From positions 1 to 53,530 of the forward strand of contig JAQULQ010000003.1 in assembly GCA_028718505.1 (NCBI GenBank): 53,530 nucleotides of DNA. Direction: 5' to 3'. Of this stretch, positions 39,828 to 48,234 are shown piece by piece; the stretch's first letter is position 1; every line of letters starts with the position of its first letter. The notes under the pieces were generated by a model. It was not told the DNA's origin and did not search any database. It saw only the letters and a list, made by a program, of their open reading frames with translations. This DNA is from Candidatus Colwelliibacteriota bacterium. GTDB taxonomy: Bacteria; Patescibacteriota; Minisyncoccia; UBA6257; Colwellbacteraceae. Position numbers and translations under genes: made by a program.

Positions 39828-40979
39828 GTGGTCAGAATCAAGGATATTAAGGCCTCTAAAATTCTGAATTCACGGAGCGACTGGACTCTTTCAATTGAGA
39901 TGCTCCTCGGAGATGGTACTCCGATCAGAGTTTCTGTGCCGGAGGGTAAAAGCAGCGGCTCTCATGAGGCTGCTTCGGTAGGCGTGGAAGAAGCTATTAA
40001 TAACATTGAGAAGATAATTTTGCCGGCCGTGAGAGGCTTTGATGTCTCTGACCAACCAGGTTTGGACAGAATGCTTATCAGACTGGATGGGACACCCAAT
40101 AAGTCCAGGCTGGGAGCTAACGCTATTCTGGCGGTATCAATGGCCGCTGTTCGGGCTTCAGCCTTGAAGGCGGGAGTTCCGCTTTGGCAGTACATTCGGG
40201 GAATAGCGCGCTTGGAAAGCCCTCGGGTGAGGCCCAGAATTTTTGCCAATGTCATCAATGGCGGATTGCACGCGGGCAATGCTTTAGATATACAGGAATA
40301 TTTAATTATTCCCCGCACGCACAATATCAGAGAAAGCGTTGATATTATCCACGCTGTTTACCATAAGCTGGGTACGATCTGCAATGGAAAATACGGGCAT
40401 TCAGCATGCTTGGTGGGCGATGAGGGCGGGTATGCTCCGGCTCTAGACAACAACCTTAGTCCTCTGAGTCTGATACAAAGCGCGGCCGAAGGTCACGCGG
40501 TTGATTTTGGGATAGATGCTGCTGCCAGCAACATTACGATGGACAAGAATAAACTCCTCGATCTTTATAGAATTATGGTTGACCAATTCAAATTGGCCTA
40601 CATTGAAGATCCGTTCCAAGAGGATGATTTTCAGAGCTTTACGGAAATGACCGCTGGTTATGGGGACTCAGCTATTATTACCGGAGATGATCTGACAGTA
40701 ACAAATGTAAATCGTATGGAAGAGGCCTGGGAAAGAAAAAGCGTTAACGGCGTGATCATTAAGCCCAACCAGGTAGGGACTATGACTGAAGCCATCGAGG
40801 CAGTCCGTCGGGCACGTGACTATGGCTGGAGCGTGATAGTTTCGCATCGCTCCGGTGAAACTAACGACGATTTTATTGCCGATTTTGGTGTGGGTGTGGG
40901 TGCAGATGGTATCAAAATCGGCGCTCCTTCAAGGGGAGAGCGTGTGGCTAAATATAACCGGTTGCTAGAGATCGGTTAA
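39828..40979 (+). CDS. eno: Enolase, compact form
   Basis: Enolase converts 2-phosphoglycerate to phosphoenolpyruvate. A GTG start at 39828 gives 383 residues versus about 430 in most bacteria. Catalytic features are complete: N-G-G-L-H-A-G-N, V-G-D-E-G-G-Y-A-P, metal ligands in I-D-A-A-A-S, I-E-D-P-F-Q-E-D-D and T-G-D-D-L, the lysine I-K-P-N-Q-V-G-T and S-H-R-S-G-E-T. The N-terminal mobile loop is altered: V-P-E-G-K-S-S-G-S-H-E-A-A-S leads straight into the helix without the usual E-L-R-D-G-D segment. It is 3 nt after the dehydrogenase and ends in a 15-nt convergent overlap with the acyltransferase gene. Confidence 0.93.
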   Translation: MVRIKDIKASKILNSRSDWTLSIEMLLGDGTPIRVSVPEGKSSGSHEAASVGVEEAINNIEKIILPAVRGFDVSDQPGLDRMLIRLDGTPNKSRLGANAILAVSMAAVRASALKAGVPLWQYIRGIARLESPRVRPRIFANVINGGLHAGNALDIQEYLIIPRTHNIRESVDIIHAVYHKLGTICNGKYGHSACLVGDEGGYAPALDNNLSPLSLIQSAAEGHAVDFGIDAAASNITMDKNKLLDLYRIMVDQFKLAYIEDPFQEDDFQSFTEMTAGYGDSAIITGDDLTVTNVNRMEEAWERKSVNGVIIKPNQVGTMTEAIEAVRRARDYGWSVIVSHRSGETNDDFIADFGVGVGADGIKIGAPSRGERVAKYNRLLEIG

Positions 40980-41912
40980 CAAAAACAGGGCCTCTTCCGT
41001 CATATCCTCTTTATCTAAAGTAAAAACAAATTCCCGATCCAGGTTCCAAAGCTCTTTCCAGCCGGTGTCGCCGACCAGAAAATCTATCTCTGAACACCGC
41101 TCTGTATTCGCCTTTTTAATCTGCTCAAAGATCAATAATTTACCTATATTTTCGTGCTGCGGGTTAAAACCCCCATTGAGTACGTAATAGATATTCTTAT
41201 AAATAGCTGCCATCTCTATCCCGATGGTCTTATCGTTCATTTCGGCGGTCAGGGTGATCAAGCAATCGGTCCGTTCTAAATGTTCAGCGAATGACCGGAA
41301 TTGTCGCAGCGTCTTATTATCGAGAAAATCAGAATGCTCCGCGAAACGTTCTTTGTTAAGCCTGATCATATTTTCCAGGGGTTCGGCACTGGTATCCCAG
41401 CGAACAGTAACTCCGCCTCCCATCAGCTTGCGCATATCGTAGAAGAGGTTTTTACGATGTTTGGAGCTGAATTTTGCGAAGTATCTATCTAGGTCATGGT
41501 TAAGACCCTTCAAATCGAGATAATATCTGTTCTCATCATGAACAAAATAATCCTTATATTGAGGATAGAAATGAAGAACGTCTTTTACTGAACGTTCGTT
41601 GATATCGTAGAGAACTGTCCGTTTGGGCATTGCTCGGAAAAAGACAGAAAACAATTCAGCTGGGAACCAAAAAGTTCTGTTCTCTGGCAGATCCCCGCCG
41701 AAGAAAAAATAGCGTCCGCTTTCTTTGCTCAGCCACAGCGGGAGCAGGCCCTGCCGCCCGCCATCTTCTAAAAAAATAAAATATGGCTGAAAGAACTCAG
41801 GACTGTAAAAAGATAAAATAGTTTTCCACAGGTCCCAGATACTTGTATTCGGTGAAAATTGGTACCATAATTTTTCACACAGGCTTATGTCTTCTACAAT
41901 TATCTTCTTCAT
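40965..41912 (-). CDS. GNAT/FemAB-like acyltransferase (BioF2/CelD type)
   Basis: A 315-residue protein from ATG 41912 (M-K-K-I-I-V-E-D-I-S); a TTG at 41921 would add three residues. The middle contains K-F-S-S-K-H-R-K-N-L-F-Y-D-M-R-K-L, typical of the acetyltransferase-6 (BioF2/CelD) group, and a later strand-turn N-G-G-F-N-P-Q-H-E-N-I-G-K-L-L-I-F-E-Q, where the acyl-donor site would be. Relatives use acyl-CoA or aminoacyl-tRNA, as FemX does. It is divergent from an ATP-grasp gene with only 2 nt between start codons, which suggests joint regulation and perhaps a joint pathway. Substrate is unknown. Confidence 0.65.
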   Translation of the reverse strand: MKKIIVEDISLCEKLWYQFSPNTSIWDLWKTILSFYSPEFFQPYFIFLEDGGRQGLLPLWLSKESGRYFFFGGDLPENRTFWFPAELFSVFFRAMPKRTVLYDINERSVKDVLHFYPQYKDYFVHDENRYYLDLKGLNHDLDRYFAKFSSKHRKNLFYDMRKLMGGGVTVRWDTSAEPLENMIRLNKERFAEHSDFLDNKTLRQFRSFAEHLERTDCLITLTAEMNDKTIGIEMAAIYKNIYYVLNGGFNPQHENIGKLLIFEQIKKANTERCSEIDFLVGDTGWKELWNLDREFVFTLDKEDMTEEALFLLTDL

Positions 41913-41914
41913 GT

Positions 41915-43264
41915 ATGGCAAACGGTAATCACGCTATCACCAGTCCCGTTAATGATATCACTCCTTCTTTTGAGAAAAAGAAGTTTTTATTTGTGTCTCT
42001 CGAAAGTCTGAGCGGAGATTTAGCCTGGACGTTAGTAAAAGAAGGACACGAAGTTAAAGCTTATATAAAATCACCTCTGGATGCAGGTGTTTACGAAGGC
42101 TTCATCGAAAGGGTGGGTGAGTGGAAGCCTCATACCGACTGGGCTGATGTTATAGTTTTTGACGATGTTGAATTCGGCACTGCCGCCGCTAATCTGCGCA
42201 AGAAAGGCAAGCTAGTTATTGGAGGCACCGAGTACACGGACCGCTTGGAAATAGACCGCGAATTCGGTCAGGCTGAATTAAGACGTCATGGCATTAATAC
42301 TTTACCGAGCTGGCAATTCTCGGACTACGATGAAGGTATTAGGTTCATCAAAGAGACCCCCGGCCGCTATGTTTTTAAGCCCGGCGGCAATACTCCTTCG
42401 ACCAGCAAGGGGACCCTTTTTCTGGGCCAGGAAGAGGATGGACGCGACATTTTAGAACTCTTGGAGCAGAACAAAACCGTTTGGCAGAAAGACACTCCAA
42501 TTTTCTTTCTACAGAAATATATTTCTGGTGTGGAGGTGGCAGTCGGGGCGTTCTTTAACGGCCACGATTTTATCTATCCCATCAATGTTAATTTTGAGCA
42601 CAAGCGTGTTTTTCCTGGGGATATCGGTCCCTTTGCGGGCGAGATGGGTACTCTTATGTACTGGAGTGAGCCGAACAAGCTGTTTAAGGCAACTCTTGAG
42701 AAGATGCTGCCCGCTATCAGGGAGTCTGGTTATGTGGGCTATATTGATATCAACTGTATTGTGAACCATCGCGGGATTTACCCCTTGGAATTCACTTCGC
42801 GTTTTGGGTATCCGACTATCCCCATTCAGCTGGAGGGCATTAATATGCCGACCGGCGAGTGGCTTTATCGTATGGCCGCCGGTGAAGATTTTGTCTTGAA
42901 AGCGCGCCGTGGTTTTCAGATAGGTATCCGAATACTAGTGCCCTCTTATTTCTCAGACAGCCATAACGATGACTCTGTTAGAAAGTATCGGGACCTGGCA
43001 GTCACCTTTAAAAATCCAGCCATCAAAGAAGGTCTTCATATTGAGGATATCCGCAATGATAATGGCATTTGGCGCGTGGCCGGTATCTCCGGAGTGGTAA
43101 TGGTGGTCACTGCCAGTGGTACGACAGTCGAAGAGGCCAGAAGGCTGGTTTATAACCGGGTTCAGAATATTATGATCCCGAATATGATCTACCGTACCGA
43201 CATCGGTGCTAAGTGGCCGAATGACAGTGACCGGCTTCACACTTGGGGATACCTAGAATCCTAA
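41915..43264 (+). CDS. ATP-grasp ligase, PurD-like
   Basis: A 449-residue ATP-grasp protein from ATG 41915. The N-terminal domain has F-L-F-V-S-L-E-S-L-S-G-D-L-A and W-A-D-V-I-V-F-D-D; the ATP-grasp part has R-Y-V-F-K-P-G-G-N, F-L-Q-K-Y-I-S-G-V-E-V-A-V-G and P-L-E-F-T-S-R-F-G-Y-P, aligning with the P-x-V-L-E-F-N-x-R-F-G-D-P-E of glycinamide ribonucleotide synthetase. There the metal-binding Asn is Thr and the Asp is Tyr. No other purine biosynthesis gene lies in the window. The pairing with an acyltransferase suggests a carboxylate-amine ligase of another pathway. This is inference. Confidence 0.7.
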   Translation: MANGNHAITSPVNDITPSFEKKKFLFVSLESLSGDLAWTLVKEGHEVKAYIKSPLDAGVYEGFIERVGEWKPHTDWADVIVFDDVEFGTAAANLRKKGKLVIGGTEYTDRLEIDREFGQAELRRHGINTLPSWQFSDYDEGIRFIKETPGRYVFKPGGNTPSTSKGTLFLGQEEDGRDILELLEQNKTVWQKDTPIFFLQKYISGVEVAVGAFFNGHDFIYPINVNFEHKRVFPGDIGPFAGEMGTLMYWSEPNKLFKATLEKMLPAIRESGYVGYIDINCIVNHRGIYPLEFTSRFGYPTIPIQLEGINMPTGEWLYRMAAGEDFVLKARRGFQIGIRILVPSYFSDSHNDDSVRKYRDLAVTFKNPAIKEGLHIEDIRNDNGIWRVAGISGVVMVVTASGTTVEEARRLVYNRVQNIMIPNMIYRTDIGAKWPNDSDRLHTWGYLES

Positions 43265-43273
43265 AAGCTTTAA

Positions 43274-44065
43274 CTATTTAATCTCGTAAGTCAGGTAGAC
43301 CGTAACGGTGATGCTTTGCGAACCGGGTTCAACGGCTGGGCTAGCGCTGGCTAACGCTTCTTCTCCACCCTTGCCTCCGTAGCCATAATCCGCATAGTAA
43401 GGTATCGGATATGACGTATCGCTGGTGCTGATGGAGACTAATTTACCGATTCTGAAACCGCCGGCTTCGGCTATGGCTTCCGCCTTCGCCCTAGCCTTAG
43501 CTGTTGCCTCCTCTATAGCATCCTGTTTGGCTTGGGCGGGATCATCTACCTCGAAAGCCAGTTCAGATACCGTGTTAGCGCCATTCTCTACTGCGCCGCC
43601 GACCAAAGTGCCGGCATTCTCCAGGTCCCTGACTTTAACGGACAGAATGTGCTCTATGGTATAACCCACGATATCTGGCGGGGGACAGGCTTCGGCTGTC
43701 TCGCTGGATAGAGCAGAGTAAACCGGCCGACAGTCGTAGTACCGATAACGAGGGTTGATGTAGTAACCGGTAGATTTTATATCTTCCTTAACTACTCCCT
43801 GCGCCTTCAGGTATTCGATTACTTTGTTAGATGCCTCCGTATTCTTGATCTGGGCATCGGCGGCGTCTCCGCTTCCTTCAGTCAGAACGCTGAATGTGAA
43901 CTTTCCTATGTCGGGGATAGATACGATCTCTCCCTCGGCATCAACCGAGAATGTCCGCTCGCTGTAATCAGGCCGGGTAACTACGAAACCGACGGCAGCG
44001 AACGCAAAGGCCAAAGAGGCGATTATTAACGCCATCCCTAAGTAGTTTTTGATTTTTTCGCTCAT
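43274..44065 (-). CDS. SIMPL-domain (DUF541) secreted or anchored protein
   Basis: Taken from ATG 44065 (M-S-E-K-I-K-N-Y), 263 residues with one membrane helix (about 7-29) and an outside SIMPL domain: V-S-I-P-D-I-G-K-F-T-F-S-V, V-K-E-D-I-K-S-T-G-Y-Y-I-N-P-R-Y, A-I-E-E-A-T-A-K-A-R-A-K-A-E-A-I-A. SIMPL proteins are envelope proteins of uncertain function, some linked to stress resistance. The start is set by TATAAT on the minus strand ending 6 nt before the ATG; a longer frame to 44290 would run through the hpf gene and is rejected. Confidence 0.85.
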   Translation of the reverse strand: MSEKIKNYLGMALIIASLAFAFAAVGFVVTRPDYSERTFSVDAEGEIVSIPDIGKFTFSVLTEGSGDAADAQIKNTEASNKVIEYLKAQGVVKEDIKSTGYYINPRYRYYDCRPVYSALSSETAEACPPPDIVGYTIEHILSVKVRDLENAGTLVGGAVENGANTVSELAFEVDDPAQAKQDAIEEATAKARAKAEAIAEAGGFRIGKLVSISTSDTSYPIPYYADYGYGGKGGEEALASASPAVEPGSQSITVTVYLTYEIK

Positions 44066-44071
44066 GTTCGT

Positions 44072-44128
44072 ATTATACAACGTCTGTAAACCGCCTGCTT
44101 TACTTGTTAAACAGCGGGTGGCTATAAT
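44072..44128. promoter_or_regulatory. Divergent promoter region for SIMPL and hpf genes
   Basis: On the minus strand TATAAT (44077-44072) ends 6 nt before the SIMPL ATG, making +1 the A of the start codon. On the plus strand TATAAT (44123-44128) lies 16 nt before the hpf ATG. Between them an imperfect dyad (about 44086-44121, with TTTA/TAAA at its centre) could bind a regulator of both genes. Confidence 0.6.
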
Positions 44129-44144
44129 TGAGGTGTAAGAAAAA

Positions 44145-44462
44145 ATGAATATTGATATAAAATCTTCGGGGCTGGAACTGACAGAGGCTCTTAAACAGTA
44201 TATAAATACGCGCATGAATTCCTTAGAAAGGCAGCTGCACCGATATGACCCCGCCGGCTTACGGATCGAATTCGAGGTAGCCCGGACCACTAAACACCAT
44301 TTGCACGGAGACGTTTTTTACGCCGAAGCCAATCTGGAGCTCCCCGGTAAAATGCTCAGGGCTACCCACGAAGCCTCTGATATCCGGGTGGCAGTGGATA
44401 AGATAAAAGACATTCTTCAGAGAGAGATAGAAAGACATAAAGAACAGCAAGAAGAGCATTAG
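44145..44462 (+). CDS. hpf: Ribosome hibernation factor HPF/RaiA (short form)
   Basis: This 105-residue protein is the short ribosome-associated inhibitor that blocks the decoding and tRNA sites in resting cells. Visible marks are I-D-I-K-S-S-G-L-E-L-T-E-A-L-K-Q-Y-I, K-L/M-x-x-L-E, V-A-R-T-T-K-H-H-x-x-G-D-V-F-Y-A-E-A-N-L and A-T-H-E-A-S-D-I-R-V-A-V-D. It has no long C-terminal dimerisation domain, so it would not make 100S particles by itself. It is followed 4 nt before secA, an order seen in many bacteria. Confidence 0.92.
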   Translation: MNIDIKSSGLELTEALKQYINTRMNSLERQLHRYDPAGLRIEFEVARTTKHHLHGDVFYAEANLELPGKMLRATHEASDIRVAVDKIKDILQREIERHKEQQEEH

Positions 44463-44465
44463 TCT

Positions 44466-47045
44466 ATGAGTCTGATAAAGGGTATCGGGAAGCGCCTCTT
44501 CTCAAGTTCTCCTAAACGCCCCAAGGAAATTGATGAGATAAACGCCCTCGAAGAGGAAATTTCTGGTTATAGCGACGAAGAGCTAAGGGGTGAAAGCCTG
44601 AAGCTTAAAGATGCTGCCATCGGCGGGCAGGTTTTGGATGAGCTGCTGGTGCGGGCTTTTGCTTTGGTTAGGGAGTCGGCTAAGAGACGTCTGGGACAGC
44701 GGCATTTCGACGTTCAGCTTTGGGGAGGATTGGTTATGCATCGCCACGGTATTGCCGAGATGGTGACGGGTGAAGGTAAGACTTTGGCTGCCACCGCCCC
44801 CGTTTATCTAAACGCCTTGAGCGGAAAAGGAGCACATGTGATCACGGTTAATGATTATCTGGCAAAACGTGATGCGGTTTGGATGGGGCAAATTTATCAT
44901 ACCTTAGGCTTAAGCGTGGCCTGCCTGATACATGACCAGGCCCTGTTTTACGATCCCGAGTGGAGATTAACAGGGGAAGAGGGGAAAAAAGCGGATGCAG
45001 AGAGAGATATAAAGGGAAGTTTTGAGGTGCGGGAAGAATTTCTCCGGCCTATTGAAAGGAAAGAAGCTTATCTGGCTGACATTGTTTACGGGACCAACCA
45101 CGAATTCGGCTTTGATTACTTAAGAGATAATCTTAAGTATTCTTCCGAAGAACAGGTCCAGCGCGAGCATAATTTTGCGGTCGTTGACGAGATTGACTCT
45201 ATTCTGATCGATGAGGCGCGTACTCCGCTCATTATTTCTATACCCGACAGCGGGTCTTCGGATTACTACCGTGTTTTTACAGGAGCAGTTAGACACCTGA
45301 CAGCAGAAGAAGATTATATCGTTGATGAGAAACTGCGCTCTGTTGAGATTACCGAGCCGGGTATAGATAAAATAGAGAAGAAAACCGGCATCAAAAACTT
45401 GTACGACGTGCATAATCTGCGCCTCGCTCATTACCTGGAGGCCTGTCTGAAGGCGCGGGCGCTTTATGAGAAGGATAAAGAATATGTTGTTAAAGACGGT
45501 GAGGTTATTATAGTTGACCAGTTCACGGGCCGTTTAATGTACGGACGACGTTACAGTGCCGGTATTCATCAGGCCATTGAGGCTAAAGAAGGTCTCAAGG
45601 TCCAGGATGAATCCCAGACGTATGCGCAAATTACTATTCAGAATTATTTCCGTCTTTACGCGAAATTAGCCGGTATGACCGGCACTGCTCAAACTTCAGC
45701 CGAAGAGTTCCATAAGGTTTATGGGCTGGAAGTGATCTCGGTCCCGACTAATAAGCCCCTTATCCGCAAGGATATGCAGGACGTCATTTACAAAAGCTTA
45801 AAAACGAAATATGAAGCTATCGTTAGAAATGTTCGGGAACGTCACGAGAAAGGCCAGCCAGTGCTGATCGGCACGGTCTCGATTGATAAAAACGAAGAGC
45901 TGTCGGGCGTATTGAAGAAAGCAGGTATTTCCCACGAAGTCCTGAACGCCAAGAATCACGAGCGCGAAGGCGCCATTATTGCTCAGGCTGGCAGATGGGG
46001 AGCTGTCACCGTTGCTACCAATATGGCAGGTAGAGGAGTGGACATCGTGCTTGGAGGTAACCCCCCCGACCCCGAAAAGGCCAAAACCATTAAGGGCTTG
46101 GGTGGATTGCATGTTATTGGAACTGAGCGCCACGAAGCTAGACGCATCGATGATCAGTTGCGGGGAAGGTCCGGACGTCAGGGAGATGAGGGCTCTTCTC
46201 AATTTTTCCTTTCTCTGGAGGATGATCTGATGCGTATTTTCGGGGGAGAAAGACTCCAGGGTCTGATGGAAAGGTTCGACGTTCCGGACGATATGCCTAT
46301 TGAGAACAAAATGGTCTCTCGGGCGATCGTGCAGGCCCAGAATAAGGTGGAGGGTTTCAACTTCGATGCACGCAAGCATCTTCTCGAATACGACGACATT
46401 ATTAACCGCCAAAGAAAAAACTTTTATGAGAAAAGACAGGCTTTTCTGCACGGTTTGGACGGCGACGAGACTAAGGTACGCGATTTTATAATGCAGGCTT
46501 TTATGAATCAGCTGGAAGTTTTCCGAAAGGCTGAGATGCCAGCAGAGCAAAGGAGGAGAATTTTGGCTGAGATATTGGCACCTACAGAGGATTTAGATAA
46601 ATTAGGCCCATTAGCCGAAGAGAAGCTTAAGCAAATCGAGGATGTACACCCCCTAGGTTATCAGCTTTTGGGGACTTTGGACACCTTATGGATGCATCAT
46701 TTGGAAGATATAGATGCTCTTCGGGAATCAGTGCGTATCCGAGCTTATGGGCAAAGAGATCCACTGGTCGAATACAGGCGGGAGAGCAAGGCTCTTTTTG
46801 ATAGGCTGAACGGTAATTTTGAGGCCTGGATCTTCACACGCCTTTTCCGCATTAAAACGGAAGGAGGGGATGAGTCTAATGACCGTCCGCGAGGCGTTCT
46901 CATTTCTTCGGCTGCACCGAACAGGGAAAAAGTGGGGCGTAATGATCCCTGCCCGTGCGGAGCCGTCAATCCCGAGACTGGCAAACCCTACAAGTATAAA
47001 AAATGCGGGCTGATAAATGCGCCCCATCACAAAGTTAAACGTTAA
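44466..47045 (+). CDS. secA: Preprotein translocase ATPase SecA
   Basis: SecA drives protein export through SecYEG. At 859 residues it has Walker A T-G-E-G-K-T (101-106), D-E-I-D-S-I-L-I-D-E-A-R-T-P-L (DEAD-like motif, with Ile for the common Val), the preprotein cross-linking domain, the second RecA-fold with T-N-M-A-G-R-G-V-D-I and Q-L-R-G-R-S-G-R-Q-G-D. The C-terminal zinc segment is altered: C-P-C-G then an insertion and K-K-C-G, so the fourth ligand next to the last Cys is Gly rather than His or Cys. Two His follow nearby and may substitute. Stop overlaps the heptamer repeat. Confidence 0.96.
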   Translation: MSLIKGIGKRLFSSSPKRPKEIDEINALEEEISGYSDEELRGESLKLKDAAIGGQVLDELLVRAFALVRESAKRRLGQRHFDVQLWGGLVMHRHGIAEMVTGEGKTLAATAPVYLNALSGKGAHVITVNDYLAKRDAVWMGQIYHTLGLSVACLIHDQALFYDPEWRLTGEEGKKADAERDIKGSFEVREEFLRPIERKEAYLADIVYGTNHEFGFDYLRDNLKYSSEEQVQREHNFAVVDEIDSILIDEARTPLIISIPDSGSSDYYRVFTGAVRHLTAEEDYIVDEKLRSVEITEPGIDKIEKKTGIKNLYDVHNLRLAHYLEACLKARALYEKDKEYVVKDGEVIIVDQFTGRLMYGRRYSAGIHQAIEAKEGLKVQDESQTYAQITIQNYFRLYAKLAGMTGTAQTSAEEFHKVYGLEVISVPTNKPLIRKDMQDVIYKSLKTKYEAIVRNVRERHEKGQPVLIGTVSIDKNEELSGVLKKAGISHEVLNAKNHEREGAIIAQAGRWGAVTVATNMAGRGVDIVLGGNPPDPEKAKTIKGLGGLHVIGTERHEARRIDDQLRGRSGRQGDEGSSQFFLSLEDDLMRIFGGERLQGLMERFDVPDDMPIENKMVSRAIVQAQNKVEGFNFDARKHLLEYDDIINRQRKNFYEKRQAFLHGLDGDETKVRDFIMQAFMNQLEVFRKAEMPAEQRRRILAEILAPTEDLDKLGPLAEEKLKQIEDVHPLGYQLLGTLDTLWMHHLEDIDALRESVRIRAYGQRDPLVEYRRESKALFDRLNGNFEAWIFTRLFRIKTEGGDESNDRPRGVLISSAAPNREKVGRNDPCPCGAVNPETGKPYKYKKCGLINAPHHKVKR

Positions 47046-47054
47046 ACGTTAAAC
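47034..47054. repeat. Three tandem copies of a 7-bp repeat, GTTAAAC
   Basis: GTTAAAC occurs three times head to tail at 47034-47040, 47041-47047 and 47048-47054, then GTTTAC. It spans the last codons of secA, the 3-nt gap and the last codons of the convergent glycosyltransferase. Confidence 0.85.
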
Positions 47055-48143
47055 GTTTACAACCGTCCTGACTATCTCTGCAAAGCGTTTTTTAAAACTC
47101 TCTTTTGAGAATCTTTCGGCGGTTTTAGCCACCGTTTTCGGATCAAAGTTTAATTTTTCAAAGCGTCTGACGGCATCCATCACTCCTTCCTCGGTTTGGC
47201 TGTCGAAGAGGATCCCGTTCACTCCGTCTTGAACCACTTCTACAGTTCCGCCCCGGTTGTACCCGATAACGGGCGTTCCGCAGGCAATCGATTCAGCTGT
47301 TACCAGACCAAAGTCCTCTATTTGCGGGATAATCGAAGCCTTAGCTCCGCAGATGATTTCCCTAAGTTTATTCTCATCTTTGATGAAAGACAGATATTGG
47401 AATCCATTCGTCCCGTTCATTAACTCCCTGACAGTATGCTCTTCGGGTCCAGCACCCACGACTTTAAGGGGCAGCCCCAGCCGTTTAAAGGCCCGAATAA
47501 CCATCGGGAACTTTTTATAGTGGATGATTCGGCCATAGATAAGATAGTAGTTCTGTTTTTGGATGTGGGGGTCCCGGTAAAAGAGGGCGTCTTCTACTGG
47601 CGGATGGAGAACGGCTGCCTCCCGCCCGTAGAAATCCCTTATCTTACCGGCGATGTGGTGTGAATTAGCAAGGATGTAGTCCGGCTTCTGCGCCGATCTT
47701 TTGTCCTGCCAGCGCATATATCGGATCGCCGGCATGCCAGCCCATATCAGCGGCCTGGGGAACAGGTCTGGAAGATATGTCCATGGTTCCCACGCATAGC
47801 GCAACGGAGAGTGAATATAGGAGAGATGGAAGCCGCGTTTATAGCGGATGTTTTTTACGAATCCCATTGTGTTGCTGATAATGAGATCGTATTTGTCGCC
47901 CAGGTCAAGGCTCTGCGCGGCGTGGCCCAATATCGGGATAAAGAGACGGTGCCTTTTACGGATAAAGGGCTTATCGGCGAAGCTGGTATGGATTTCCTTA
48001 TCCCCGAACAGGTGTCCGAGTGACTGTGGCTCATAAAGCAGGGTGTAAACCGGTGCTTCCGGGAATATTTCAATCAGGTTCAGCAGTACCCTTTCCTGGC
48101 CCCCGAACTGGTCTAAATAATCGTGGACTAAGGCGACCTTCAT
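47049..48143 (-). CDS. GT4 glycosyltransferase
   Basis: A 364-residue GT-B enzyme of family 4. The start V-H-D-Y-L-D-Q-F-G-G-Q-E-R-V-L is the acceptor-side glycine loop, Y-I-H-S-P-L-R-Y-A-W-E-P is characteristic of this branch, and the donor site is seen as Y-G-R-I-I-H-Y-K-K, P-Q-I-E-D-F-G-L-V-T-A-E-S-I-A-C-G-T-P-V-I-G (E-x7-E motif). It would add a sugar in capsule or exopolysaccharide synthesis, in keeping with the sugar transferase next door. It is a single minus-strand gene between plus-strand genes with short heptamer repeats on both sides. Confidence 0.9.
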   Translation of the reverse strand: MKVALVHDYLDQFGGQERVLLNLIEIFPEAPVYTLLYEPQSLGHLFGDKEIHTSFADKPFIRKRHRLFIPILGHAAQSLDLGDKYDLIISNTMGFVKNIRYKRGFHLSYIHSPLRYAWEPWTYLPDLFPRPLIWAGMPAIRYMRWQDKRSAQKPDYILANSHHIAGKIRDFYGREAAVLHPPVEDALFYRDPHIQKQNYYLIYGRIIHYKKFPMVIRAFKRLGLPLKVVGAGPEEHTVRELMNGTNGFQYLSFIKDENKLREIICGAKASIIPQIEDFGLVTAESIACGTPVIGYNRGGTVEVVQDGVNGILFDSQTEEGVMDAVRRFEKLNFDPKTVAKTAERFSKESFKKRFAEIVRTVVNV

Positions 48144-48148
48144 TCTAG

Positions 48149-48177
48149 TTTATAGTGAATGATTTCTAGTTGTCCTG
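48149..48177 (-). promoter_or_regulatory. Promoter of the GT4 gene
   Basis: On the minus strand AGGACA, a 16-nt spacer and TATAAA (48154-48149) end 5 nt before the ATG at 48143, predicting a leaderless message. Confidence 0.5.
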
Positions 48178-48180
48178 TTC

Positions 48181-48208
48181 TAGCCGCTAATCACTAGTCA
48201 CTAGCCAG
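48181..48208. repeat. Degenerate heptamer array rich in CTAG
   Basis: Four units of seven bases read TAGCCGC, TAATCAC, TAGTCAC and TAGCCAG. TCACTAG is repeated perfectly at 48191-48204. Five CTAG tetramers fall within 48145-48204. Confidence 0.6.
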
Positions 48209-48211
48209 GGG

Positions 48212-48220
48212 TGCTATAAT
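48212..48220 (+). promoter_or_regulatory. Extended -10 promoter of the sugar transferase operon
   Basis: TGC precedes TATAAT (48215-48220), 14 nt before the ATG at 48235. The -10 box lies in the loop of a small dyad, GGGTG (48209-48213) and CACCC (48226-48230). Confidence 0.6.
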
Positions 48221-48234
48221 TTTAACACCCTCTA

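Noticed and set aside
45798-46550. 250-codon open frame on the minus strand
   Set aside because: It lies entirely within secA, antisense to its conserved helicase region, and encodes no recognisable motif; it is a shadow frame.
47034-48208. Heptamer repeats as a CRISPR array
   Set aside because: Units are 7 bp without spacers, and no cas genes are present in the window.
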